Origin: JBDKTK01 sp039680225 | Lineage (GTDB): Bacteria > Desulfobacterota > Syntrophia > Syntrophales > UBA4778 | DNA: 19,176 bases | Direction of reading: 5' to 3' | Assembly: GCA_039680225.1 (NCBI GenBank) | Contig: JBDKTK010000068.1 | Span: 1-19,176, forward strand | Shown here: one piece after another, positions 7,266-14,471 of the stretch | How the letters are laid out: each line of letters starts with the position of its first letter | Position numbering within the stretch: position 1 is the stretch's first letter | Notes under the pieces: model-generated | Told to the model about the DNA's origin: nothing | What the model saw: the letters and a program-made list of their open reading frames with translations, nothing else | Database searches by the model: none | Program-made: the position numbers and the translations under genes

Positions 7266-8146
7266 TGGAAATCAATGTCCCCGACAGGGAATTCATGTAT
7301 TCGGGACACGTCGGCTGTCCCGGCTGCGGCGCGGCGATCGCCATGCGCTTCCTCCTTAAGGCGCTGGGGGAAAAGACCATGATGGTCCTGCCGGCCTGCT
7401 GCTGGTCCGTTATCGCCGGCCCGTACCCGCAGTCGACATTGAAGATCCCCGTGCTGCATACCGCGTTCGAGACGGGCGGGGCGGTGGCCTCGGGTGTCCG
7501 GGCGGCCCTGGACATCCAGGGCAAAAAGGATATCACTGTCGTGACCTGGGCGGGAGACGGCGGGACTTTCGATATCGGCTTCCAGGCCCTCAGCGGGGCG
7601 GTCGAACGCAATGAAGATTTTATTTATGTCTGCTACGATAACGAAGCTTACATGAACACCGGCATCCAGCGCAGTTCTTCAACTCCCTACGGGGCGTGGA
7701 CGACGACTACGCCGGGCGCAGACTGGAAGAAACTGCGGAAGAAAAACATCGTCGAGGCGCTTGTGGCCCATCGCATCCCCTACGCGGCGACTGCCAACAT
7801 AGCTTTTCCCGAAGACCTCGTCCGCAAGGCCCTGAAGGCCCGGGACATGAAAGGTTCGCGGTTCATCCACATTTACGCAAGCTGTCCGACAGGATGGAGG
7901 ATCCCCTCCGAGATGTCGGTCAAGATCGCCCGCATGGCCGTCCAGACAAACATCTTTCCCCTTTACGAGGTCGAGGATGGTCTGCGCTACACGATCAATT
8001 ACAAACCCAAGGAATACCTGGTCAGGGAATATTTCAAGCTCCAGGGGCGATTTCGGCACCTTACGGAGAAGGACCTCGACGTAATCCAGGAGATGGTCAA
8101 CGAGGACTGGCACATGCTGCTGCGCAAGGCGGGTGAGCAGGTATAA
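7265..8146 (+). CDS. 2-oxoacid:acceptor oxidoreductase, beta subunit, TPP-binding (PorB-like)
   Basis: The product is 293 residues. The TPP-Mg motif begins GDGGTFDIGFQ at 98 and ends with YDNEAYMNTG (124-133). Four cysteines in the right places for the proximal [4Fe-4S] cluster are visible: C18 and C21 in CPGCG, one of the C45/C46 pair, and C207 in SCPTGW. This completes the catalytic core with the alpha and gamma subunits. The start codon overlaps the alpha stop by one base (TAATG). The stop is followed immediately by a repeat element, with no strong terminator. The close relatives are annotated as pyruvate or 2-ketoisovalerate:ferredoxin oxidoreductase beta; I do not assign the substrate. 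Confidence 0.92.
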   Translation: MEINVPDREFMYSGHVGCPGCGAAIAMRFLLKALGEKTMMVLPACCWSVIAGPYPQSTLKIPVLHTAFETGGAVASGVRAALDIQGKKDITVVTWAGDGGTFDIGFQALSGAVERNEDFIYVCYDNEAYMNTGIQRSSSTPYGAWTTTTPGADWKKLRKKNIVEALVAHRIPYAATANIAFPEDLVRKALKARDMKGSRFIHIYASCPTGWRIPSEMSVKIARMAVQTNIFPLYEVEDGLRYTINYKPKEYLVREYFKLQGRFRHLTEKDLDVIQEMVNEDWHMLLRKAGEQV

Positions 8147-8317
8147 GGCTGTTGAAAAACGCCCATACCTGCCTTCGCAGGGATGGCGTCTGCGGCGTTG
8201 CCTTGCATCCATATGCGCATCTGCTAATGTGTTTCGAGCCTCATCCTTTTTTTCCAATTTTCACCTTTCGACCTTGCGTTGGGGCGCGCCTTGCAGATAA
8301 ACTTTTTTAAACCCCCT
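8146..8317. repeat. Degenerate MITE/REP-like element between the beta subunit gene and the aldolase gene
   Basis: The 193-nt gap is almost filled by an element with imperfect terminal inverted repeats. The left end (8146-8161, AGGCTGTTGAAAAACG) pairs with the right end (8302-8317) at about 12 of 16 positions. A well-formed hairpin sits at 8160-8188 (CGCC..AT.CCTGC, loop CTTC, GCAGG.AT.GGCG). From memory, a GGCTGTTGAAAAA...TTTTTGAACAGCC element of similar size is common in deltaproteobacterial genomes; this copy's right end is eroded. No ORF is present. The ribosome-binding site of the next gene (AAGGAG, 8323-8328) lies just outside it. Confidence 0.6.
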
Positions 8318-8339
8318 GGAAAAAGGAGATTGTGACAGC

Positions 8340-9389
8340 ATGCCGGCAAAGGACACGGATTTAAAAAGACAGGAAAACATGAAATATTATTTCCCCGACG
8401 GCATTCCCCGGCTGTGGTGCCCGCTTCTCGCCCATTACAGGGACGACGGCAGCCTGGACATCGGCCGCATGGAAGCCCATTTCAAGTTCGTCTCGGCGCG
8501 GGTGAAAGGTTTCCTGATACCCGGCTCGACAGGCGACGGCTGGGAGCTGAGCGACAGGGAGACCCGCGAGGTCGTTGAGTTCGCGCTTGATGCGGTAAAG
8601 GGGTCCGGCTCGCGGCTGCTCCTCGGCGTGCTGAGAAAATATGTTTCCACTATGATGCTGCTGATCGAGGAGATCATTGCCGGTTTGAAGGAAAAGCGGG
8701 GCGGCGACATCCGCAAGGCATTGAGAGATGCGCATATCTGCGGCTTCACCGTGTGCCCGCCGGGCGGCGGGGAACTGACCCAGGGCGAAATAAAGACCGG
8801 CATTGCGGACATCCTGGGGCTGGGCCTGCCCACGGCGCTCTACCAGCTGCCGCAGGTGGTGTTCAACGAAGTGGACCCGGAGACATTCGCCGAACTTGCG
8901 GCACAATTTCCCAACCTGATTTTATTCAAGGACTCCAGCGGCGAGGACAAAATCGCGCAATCGCCGGCGGACAAGGGCGGCGTATTCCTCGTGCGCGGCG
9001 CCGAGGGCGATTACGCTCAGTGGCTTAAAAAGACCGGGGGGCCTTATGACGGTTTCCTGCTGAGCACCTGCAACTGCTTTCCGGTGGAACTCTCGGATAT
9101 GATAGCTAAGATAGATTCGGGAGACATGGAAGGGGCGGGAGAGATTTCCCGCCGGCTGACCGGCGCCGTCCGGGAAGTCTTTGAGCTTGTCAAGCCGTTG
9201 CCGTGCGGCAATGCATTTACCAATGCCAACAAGGCAATGGACCACTTCTTCGCGTTCGGGCCGTCCGCCAAATCGAAACAGGCCCCGCTGCTCCACGGCG
9301 GGATCCGCATCACGGGAGACATGATATCCAGGACGGGCGAGGTCCTGGCGAAGTACAGCCTGATGCCTCCAAAGGGCTATGCGGAATAA
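8340..9389 (+). CDS. DHDPS/N-acetylneuraminate lyase family aldolase (class I, Schiff base)
   Basis: This 349-residue TIM-barrel protein is longer than DapA (about 290). It has the family's substrate-carboxylate loop GSTGDG at 62-67 (usually G[TS]TGE), the catalytic tyrosine Y168 in YQLP (usually Y-N-x-P), and the Schiff-base lysine K197 in LILFKDSSG. These show a working pyruvate-type lyase or dehydratase core. The altered motifs and the insertion around 115-135 argue against true dihydrodipicolinate synthase. Relatives include N-acetylneuraminate lyase, 2-keto-3-deoxy-sugar acid aldolases and hydratase-aldolases releasing pyruvate. The AAGGAG 11 nt upstream fixes the start. It follows the 2-oxoacid oxidoreductase genes on the same strand and ends 27 nt before a strong terminator, so it may supply their substrate. 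Confidence 0.85.
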   Translation: MPAKDTDLKRQENMKYYFPDGIPRLWCPLLAHYRDDGSLDIGRMEAHFKFVSARVKGFLIPGSTGDGWELSDRETREVVEFALDAVKGSGSRLLLGVLRKYVSTMMLLIEEIIAGLKEKRGGDIRKALRDAHICGFTVCPPGGGELTQGEIKTGIADILGLGLPTALYQLPQVVFNEVDPETFAELAAQFPNLILFKDSSGEDKIAQSPADKGGVFLVRGAEGDYAQWLKKTGGPYDGFLLSTCNCFPVELSDMIAKIDSGDMEGAGEISRRLTGAVREVFELVKPLPCGNAFTNANKAMDHFFAFGPSAKSKQAPLLHGGIRITGDMISRTGEVLAKYSLMPPKGYAE

Positions 9390-9416
9390 GGGAAAATCCG
9401 TTAATCGGACATATAA

Positions 9417-9457
9417 CTAAAAAGCGGGTTGGGACATTATTCCAACCCGCTTTTTAG
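9417..9457. terminator. Strong bidirectional rho-independent terminator between convergent genes
   Basis: The arms CTAAAAAGCGGGTTGG (9417-9432) and CCAACCCGCTTTTTAG (9442-9457) are perfect complements of 16 bp, with a 9-nt loop that may close further by two weak pairs. The A-run on the left and T-run on the right make it work in both directions. It ends the aldolase transcript from the left and the acs transcript from the right, whose stop is only 16 nt away. Confidence 0.93.
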
Positions 9458-9472
9458 TTCCGGCCTGAATGC

Positions 9473-11452
9473 TTAGCCTAATTTCTTTCTCTCAGTCACA
9501 AGGTCATCGACAACACCCGGTTCTGCGAGGGTGGATGTATCGCCGAAGTTGCCGTACTGCTTCGCCGCGACGTTTCTCAGGACGCGGCGCATGATCTTCC
9601 CGGACCTGGTCTTGGGGAGGCCATCGGCCCACTGGATTATATCAGGAGTGGCAATGGGTCCGATCTCCTTGCGGACATGGGCGATCAGCGCTTTTTTCAG
9701 GTCTTCCGTCTTCGCCACGTTGTTGTTCAGGGTGACGTAGGCATAGATGCCCTGGCCCTTGATGTCGTGCGGGAAGCCGACGACGGCCGCCTCCGCGACA
9801 TCGGCGTGGGAAGTCAGCGCGGCTTCGACCTCGGCTGTTCCCATACGGTGACCGGAAACGTTAATGACGTCGTCAACGCGTCCCGTAATCTTGTAATCCC
9901 CGTCCTTGTCGCGTTCGGCGCCGTCACCCGTGAAATAGTAGCCGGGGAACTGCGAGAAGTAGTTCTCGTTGAACAGTCCCTGCTTGTCTTCCCAGAGGCC
10001 GCGGGCCATTCCGGGCCAGGCGTTTTTAATGCAGAGCGCGCCGGTGCCCGGGCCCTTGATCTCCTTGCCGTCGTCGTCCATGAGCGTGGGCACGACGCCG
10101 AAGAAGGGGACCATCGCCTTGGCGGGCTTGATATCAATGGCGCCGGGGAGCGGCAGGATCATGTGGCCGCCCGTCTCGGTCTGCCACCACGTATCGGAAA
10201 TGGTGCATTTGCCGCCGCCGATCTTGTTGTAGTACCACCACCAGGCTTCCGGGTTCAGCGGCTCGCCGACCGAGCCCAGGACGCGCAGCGAGGAGAGGTC
10301 GTGTTTATCGACCCACTTGTCGCCTTCCTTGGCAATGGAGCGGATGGCGGTCGGGGCAGTATAGAAATTGTTCACATTGTATTTTTCGCAAACGGCCCAG
10401 AACCGGTCGGGTTCCGGGTAGCTGGGAACGCCCTCAAAGAGGATGCTGGTGTGGCCGTTGCAGAGCGGACCGTAAACGATATAGCTGTGGCCCGTGACCC
10501 AGCCGATATCAGCTGTGCACCAGTAAACGTCTTCCGGCAGGACGTCGAAAGCCAGCTGCTCCGTCATCGACGCATACAGGAGGTATCCCGCCTGGGTGTG
10601 CACGACACCCTTGGGCTGTCCGGTCGAACCGGATGTGTAAAGAATGAACAGCGGGTCTTCGGAGTCCATCTCCTCAGGCTTGCAGTAACGGTCCGCCTTG
10701 GCCATCAGCTCGTCGTACCAGACGTCGCGCCCGGCCTTCATGGGTACTTCGGTGCCGGTCCTTTTCACGACAACCTGGGCGGTGACGGACGGACACTGCT
10801 CGAGGGCCTTGTCCGCATTCGATTTCTGGGGCACTGCCTTGGCGCCGCGGAAAGTGCCGTCGCAGGTGATCAGAATCCTGGCGCCGCAGTTGTTGATCCT
10901 GTCCCGGAGCGCTTCCGCGGAAAATCCGCCGAAGACGATGGAGTGGATGGCGCCTACGCGGGTGCAGGCCAGCATCGTGATGACCAGTTCCGGGATCATG
11001 GGGAGGTAAATGGAAACCCGGTCGCCCTTCTTTACGCCCAGGCTTTTCAGGACGTTCGCAAACTTGTTCACTTCGCGATAAACGTCGAAATATGTGAAGA
11101 CCTTCCAGTCGTTGGGGTCGTTCCCCTCGAAGATGATGGCGGCCTTGTTTTTCTTGTCGGCCAGATGCCGGTCGAGGCAGTTGTAGCTCACATTGAGCTT
11201 CCCGCCCTCGAACCATTTGACATGGAGTTCCTTGCTGCTGAAGGACCAGTCCGATACCTTTTTCTTATCAAAGGGCTTGAACCAGCTGAGTCTCTTTTCC
11301 GCCTCTGCGGCCCAGAAAGCGTCCGGGTTTTCAATCGACTGCTTATAAAGCTTGTCGTACTCCGCACGGCTTTTGATGTACGATTTCTCCCGGACCCTGT
11401 CGGGCACGGGAAATACCTTGTCGTAGAAATCATTGTCAGTGTTGACAGCCAT
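9473..11452 (-). CDS. acs: Acetyl-CoA synthetase (AMP-forming)
   Basis: This 659-residue cytosolic enzyme makes acetyl-CoA from acetate, ATP and CoA via acetyl-AMP. The A3 motif YTSGSTGQPKG lies at 272-282. DTWWQTETGG carries the tryptophan pair that limits the pocket to acetate. YFTGDGAERDKDGDYKITGRVDD is the hinge region, and PKTRSGKIMRR holds the catalytic, acetylation-regulated lysine at 619. Length and motifs are full. The start chosen is MAVNTDNDF, with AAGGAG 12 nt upstream. A TTG-initiated extension of 38 residues upstream has no Shine-Dalgarno and an unlikely composition. A sigma-54 promoter and an enhancer-binding-protein gene lie upstream, and a shared terminator lies downstream. 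Confidence 0.96.
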   Translation of the reverse strand: MAVNTDNDFYDKVFPVPDRVREKSYIKSRAEYDKLYKQSIENPDAFWAAEAEKRLSWFKPFDKKKVSDWSFSSKELHVKWFEGGKLNVSYNCLDRHLADKKNKAAIIFEGNDPNDWKVFTYFDVYREVNKFANVLKSLGVKKGDRVSIYLPMIPELVITMLACTRVGAIHSIVFGGFSAEALRDRINNCGARILITCDGTFRGAKAVPQKSNADKALEQCPSVTAQVVVKRTGTEVPMKAGRDVWYDELMAKADRYCKPEEMDSEDPLFILYTSGSTGQPKGVVHTQAGYLLYASMTEQLAFDVLPEDVYWCTADIGWVTGHSYIVYGPLCNGHTSILFEGVPSYPEPDRFWAVCEKYNVNNFYTAPTAIRSIAKEGDKWVDKHDLSSLRVLGSVGEPLNPEAWWWYYNKIGGGKCTISDTWWQTETGGHMILPLPGAIDIKPAKAMVPFFGVVPTLMDDDGKEIKGPGTGALCIKNAWPGMARGLWEDKQGLFNENYFSQFPGYYFTGDGAERDKDGDYKITGRVDDVINVSGHRMGTAEVEAALTSHADVAEAAVVGFPHDIKGQGIYAYVTLNNNVAKTEDLKKALIAHVRKEIGPIATPDIIQWADGLPKTRSGKIMRRVLRNVAAKQYGNFGDTSTLAEPGVVDDLVTERKKLG

Positions 11453-11609
11453 TACTTTACATGTCTCCTTTTCTTTTAACAATTTATAGTGCACTAAATG
11501 TCGGGGGCGGCGCCGGCAGCAGCTTTCCACCCCCGGCACAGACGATTCGGTCGCCGCGTTCAGCAACCGTTGGCAGATACAGAACCGATATTCGTCCGGG
11601 AAACCCTAA

Positions 11610-11625
11610 AGCAAGGACCGTGCCG
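11610..11625 (-). promoter_or_regulatory. Sigma-54 (-24/-12) promoter upstream of acs
   Basis: On the minus strand the sequence CGGCACGGTCCTTGCT matches the consensus TGGCACG-N4-TTGCW at all fixed positions but the first. The invariant GG (11624-11623) and GC (11612-11611) are separated by exactly 10 nt. It lies in the intergenic region and points at acs. Transcription would start near 11599, giving a leader of about 147 nt. The gene just upstream encodes a sigma-54 activator. Confidence 0.85.
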
Positions 11626-11690
11626 GAGGTTTGGTTATGAGTGACAAAATATTATGGCGAAAGCCGCCGATGGGGAGGAGAGGGGACGGA

Positions 11691-11704
11691 GATTTAAATA
11701 AATC
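11691..11704. promoter_or_regulatory. Candidate enhancer (UAS) inverted repeat for the sigma-54 activator
   Basis: GATTTA-AA-TAAATC is a perfect 6-bp inverted repeat about 73 nt upstream of the -24 element, at roughly -98 from the predicted start. That is a usual distance for an enhancer-binding-protein site. It lies between the activator's stop codon and the promoter. The evidence is symmetry and position only; its AT-rich composition makes chance plausible. Confidence 0.25.
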
Positions 11705-11721
11705 AGTTCCGGGGCGGGTTT

Positions 11722-13266
11722 TTATGTTTCATCATAAATTCCCTTTTGCTTCCTGATCCCCAGTTTCTCCATCCTGCTCCTGAGGGTGTTTGAATTTATT
11801 CCGAGCATCTCGGCCGCGCCGCGGGGCCCGTGAATGGTCCCGCTGCTCAGCCTCAGGGCATGAAGGATATGGTCTGTCACAACTTCGTCCAGCTTTTTCA
11901 GCCGGTTACCCTCGCCGGGGGAAAAGGCGGGAGTTTCCGCAGACAGGTATTCATCGTCAAGCCGATTAAATGTGAGCGGCCCCTGGGTATTCAGGATCAT
12001 TTCCCTTTCCACGACATTTTCCAGCTCCCGGACGTTTCCCGGCCAGGAATACTGCATCAGCTTGTCGATGGAGCCCCGCGCCAGTTCCGGCATTGCGGGC
12101 AGCTTGAGCTCCCGGCTTTTCTTCTGGATAAAGTAATAGACCAGCGCCGGTATATCTTCCTTGCGCTCTCTCAAGGGAAGCACTCTGATGGGGAAGACGT
12201 TGAGCCTGAATAACAGATCCTGACGGAACTGCTTTTTTCTGACCATTTCCCAGGGATTACGGTGCGTTGCCGCAATTATGCGGATGTCCACCGGTATCGG
12301 TTTTGTCCCGCCGACCCGCTCGATGGTCTTTTCCTGAACGACGCGCAGCATCCTGACCTGGACGGGCAGGGGCATTTCCCCTATTTCATCCAGAAAGATC
12401 GTCCCCTGATGCGCCAGCTCGAAGCGGCCCCGTTTCAGTTCGGTAGCGCCCGTGAAGGCGCCCCTTTCATGGCCGAACAACTCGCTGTCCATGAGAGTTT
12501 CCGGGATCGCGCCGCTGTTTACAGTGATGAAAGGACCCTTTCTTCTCGGCGACATCTGGTGGATGGCGTTCGCGATAACCCCCTTGCCGGCGCCTGTTTC
12601 ACCGAGCAGGAGAACGGGGCTGTCGAGTGCGGCGACTTTCCTCACCATCCCCATGATCTTTTTCATTCCCGCATTGCTGCCGATGATCTCCTGGTTGGAA
12701 AGGCGCAGCAGTTCCTGGTTGAGATAGGTGTTCTGCTCTGTCAGCCTTTCCTTGAGCCTCATAACCTCCTGGTATTTCAAGGCATTGGCCAGCGCAATCG
12801 CAAACGGCTCGTTAAGCATCGACAGCAACTGCCGGTGTTCCTCGGTATACGGGGGGCCGCTTTTGGTGGCGATTGTGACCGACCCAACCCGCTCGCCCTC
12901 GATAACAAGACGGATGATCAGGGCGGTCATCCTGGGCATTCTCAATGATTCCGAAACTTTCTTGAGGACCGGGTCCTCAGTAGGATCGTTGACGATCCTG
13001 GTATTTTCCACCCCGGGCTCTTCAAAGCTTGCCCGGCCCTCCTTCGTGAGAGGCGTGATAACTTCCATGCTTTTGGCGCTGGTTGCCGTCACCTCGGCGA
13101 TGGTCCGGACCGCGCCGATGCTTTGCTCGTAAAGGTGAATAAATATGAATTCAACGGGCATATGGCCGGAAAGGTATTGGAAAGATCTTTGTAAAGCCGT
13201 TTCGATATCGAGGCTGCTGCAGATCCTCGTTGTCATTTGCTGAAAGAAATACTGAACGTTTATCAT
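11722..13266 (-). CDS. Sigma-54-dependent transcriptional activator (GAF - AAA+ - Fis HTH)
   Basis: The product is 514 residues. An N-terminal GAF-type sensor covers about 20-165, followed by a short coiled linker. The AAA+ domain has Walker A GETGAGKG (222-229), the sigma-54-contacting loop GAFTGA (269-274), Walker B TIFLDEIGEM (289-298), and FRLNVFPIRVLPLRERKEDI plus WPGNVRELENV. The Fis-type helix-turn-helix is at about 470-510 (GPRGAAEMLGINSNTLRSRMEKLGI). It contacts sigma-54 holoenzyme from an upstream enhancer. There is no receiver domain, so control is probably by a small molecule bound to GAF (NorR/FhlA style) rather than phosphorylation. It sits directly upstream of acs on the same strand, whose promoter has a near-consensus sigma-54 site. 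The ligand is unknown. Confidence 0.93.
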   Translation of the reverse strand: MINVQYFFQQMTTRICSSLDIETALQRSFQYLSGHMPVEFIFIHLYEQSIGAVRTIAEVTATSAKSMEVITPLTKEGRASFEEPGVENTRIVNDPTEDPVLKKVSESLRMPRMTALIIRLVIEGERVGSVTIATKSGPPYTEEHRQLLSMLNEPFAIALANALKYQEVMRLKERLTEQNTYLNQELLRLSNQEIIGSNAGMKKIMGMVRKVAALDSPVLLLGETGAGKGVIANAIHQMSPRRKGPFITVNSGAIPETLMDSELFGHERGAFTGATELKRGRFELAHQGTIFLDEIGEMPLPVQVRMLRVVQEKTIERVGGTKPIPVDIRIIAATHRNPWEMVRKKQFRQDLLFRLNVFPIRVLPLRERKEDIPALVYYFIQKKSRELKLPAMPELARGSIDKLMQYSWPGNVRELENVVEREMILNTQGPLTFNRLDDEYLSAETPAFSPGEGNRLKKLDEVVTDHILHALRLSSGTIHGPRGAAEMLGINSNTLRSRMEKLGIRKQKGIYDET

Positions 13267-13325
13267 TAGTTATATCACCAGTAGCTTACATATTTCGAGA
13301 CCGCCCCGGAATATCTCCGCAAGGC

Positions 13326-13354
13326 GTTATGGAATTTCGTAATCTATAGATCAA
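13326..13354 (-). promoter_or_regulatory. Possible sigma-70 promoter of the sigma-54 activator gene
   Basis: On the minus strand TTGATC (13354-13349) and CATAAC (13331-13326) are 17 nt apart, each four of six to consensus. The start would be near 13319, with a leader of about 53 nt. The TCGTAAT/ATTACGA inverted repeat overlaps the -35 box and spacer, which is what a repressor or autoregulatory site would look like. Confidence 0.3.
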
Positions 13355-13392
13355 ATTACGATATAACACAACAGTTTTACGATAGTTCGTAA
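13337..13392. promoter_or_regulatory. Paired TTACGA inverted repeats (candidate operators)
   Basis: There are four copies of the same hexamer core within 56 nt. The first pair is TCGTAAT (13337-13343) and ATTACGA (13355-13361), 11 nt apart. The second is the compact palindrome TTACGA-TAGT-TCGTAA (13377-13392). They lie in the 299-nt spacer between the divergent sigma-54 activator and alpha/beta hydrolase genes. The recurrence of one half-site in alternating orientation is more than a single chance palindrome and suggests a dimeric regulator. The regulator is not identified. Confidence 0.5.
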
Positions 13393-13486
13393 TGTGTTTG
13401 CGAGGAGCGTCGATACCGAGGCCCCTGTCCCGGCTATCAGCCCCTTTCTTCCGGAAAGAGATGATGATAGGTATTATTTTGAATTC

Positions 13487-13505
13487 AGATTACCGGCGGT
13501 AATCT
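13487..13505. promoter_or_regulatory. Inverted repeat upstream of the alpha/beta hydrolase gene
   Basis: AGATTACC-GGC-GGTAATCT is a perfect 8-bp inverted repeat with a 3-nt centre, 60 nt upstream of the hydrolase start. Its core (GATTACC) differs from the TTACGA sites about 100 nt away. The rest of the 13396-13565 stretch holds an AAGGAG ribosome-binding site at 13554-13559 and no convincing sigma-70 promoter. It could be an operator or a small hairpin in the leader. Confidence 0.4.
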
Positions 13506-13565
13506 ATGTCTCATGATTCCGGTTGAGGATAGAATTCATGATATTAACAGGAAAAGGAGTTGGCA

Positions 13566-14471
13566 ATGCCTAATGTGAAAGCTAATGGAATTCAGATTGA
13601 GTATGATACTTTTGGCGACAGTTCTTTCCCGGCATTATTATTGATCGCGGGAAACGGCGCCCAGATGATCGTGTGGGATGTTGAGTTCTGTGAATTATTG
13701 GCAAAAACAGGTCTCTTCGTAATTCGTTTTGACAACCGGGATGCCGGCCTTTCGACAAAATTCGAGGAAGCGGGAATTCCTGACATTATGGCTGCAATCA
13801 AGGCTGCCATGCAGGGTAAGACTGTGGAATCGGCATATACTCTTGACGATATGGCAGACGACTCGGTTGGTTTGCTTGATGCTTTGGGCATTGAGAAGGC
13901 GCATATCTGCGGCGCTTCAATGGGCGGCATGATAGCCCAGGTTGTCTCCTGCCGGCATCCAAAGCATGTTCTGAGCCTGACTTCGATAAGGTCGACCACC
14001 GGGAATCCTGATCTTCCCATGGGGAAACAGGAGGCAATAGCTGCTGTTGTCGCGCCTGCACCGGAGGAACGCGAAGCATATGTTGGACACTATGTGAATG
14101 TATGGCGGAGGATCTGGAGTCCCGGATTTCCATTTGAGGAGGAAAGAGTTCGAAGGTTCATGCAGATGAGCTATGACCGGTCATATTACCCGCAGGGAAT
14201 GGCGCGCCAAAACACGGCAGTAATTGCCGGCGGCGATAGAAGACAGTCGCTTTCATCTATTAAGGTTCCGACACTTGTGGTACATGGGGCTGATGATCCG
14301 CTGATACCGGTCGAAGGAGGAAAAGATACCGCCCGGGTGATACCGGGAGCAAGAATGTTGATCATTAATGGAATGGGGCATGACATGCCAAAAGGTGTTT
14401 GGGCGGAAATAGTAAGCGCCATTTCTCAGCTTTCAAAGCAAACAATCGTTCCGGATTGGAGAAACAGATGA
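13566..14471 (+). CDS. Alpha/beta hydrolase
   Basis: This 301-residue single-domain cytoplasmic protein has a complete triad: nucleophile Ser118 in GASMGG, acid Asp244 in HGADDPLIP, and His272 in GMGHDMP. The oxyanion strand LLLIAGNGAQMIVWD is at about 24-38, and FDNRDAGLS (55-63) is typical of the esterase/lactonase and haloperoxidase-like members (RdmC-type methylesterases among them). The ATG at 13566 sits six bases after AAGGAG and was preferred to an in-frame TTG two codons upstream. Its stop overlaps the ankyrin gene's start (ATGA). The coding sequence looks clearly more AT-rich than the rest of the window, hinting at a different origin; I did not compute this. The substrate is unknown. 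Confidence 0.88.
   Translation: MPNVKANGIQIEYDTFGDSSFPALLLIAGNGAQMIVWDVEFCELLAKTGLFVIRFDNRDAGLSTKFEEAGIPDIMAAIKAAMQGKTVESAYTLDDMADDSVGLLDALGIEKAHICGASMGGMIAQVVSCRHPKHVLSLTSIRSTTGNPDLPMGKQEAIAAVVAPAPEEREAYVGHYVNVWRRIWSPGFPFEEERVRRFMQMSYDRSYYPQGMARQNTAVIAGGDRRQSLSSIKVPTLVVHGADDPLIPVEGGKDTARVIPGARMLIINGMGHDMPKGVWAEIVSAISQLSKQTIVPDWRNR

Noticed and set aside
9677..11479. A 600-codon open frame on the plus strand opposite acs
   Set aside because: It is the mirror of a well-conserved acs reading frame in GC-rich DNA. No start signal is seen, and the composition is that of a shadow frame.
11453..11566. A 38-residue TTG-initiated N-terminal extension of acs
   Set aside because: It has no Shine-Dalgarno and a sequence (CCRRRPRH and the like) unlike Acs N-termini. 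AAGGAG precedes the ATG at 11452, and normal Acs length begins there.
11657..11669. GGCG-GCTTT-CGCC hairpin (minus strand) as terminator of the sigma-54 activator gene
   Set aside because: The stem is only four pairs and is followed by a mixed AT stretch rather than a clean T run, so it is too weak to call.
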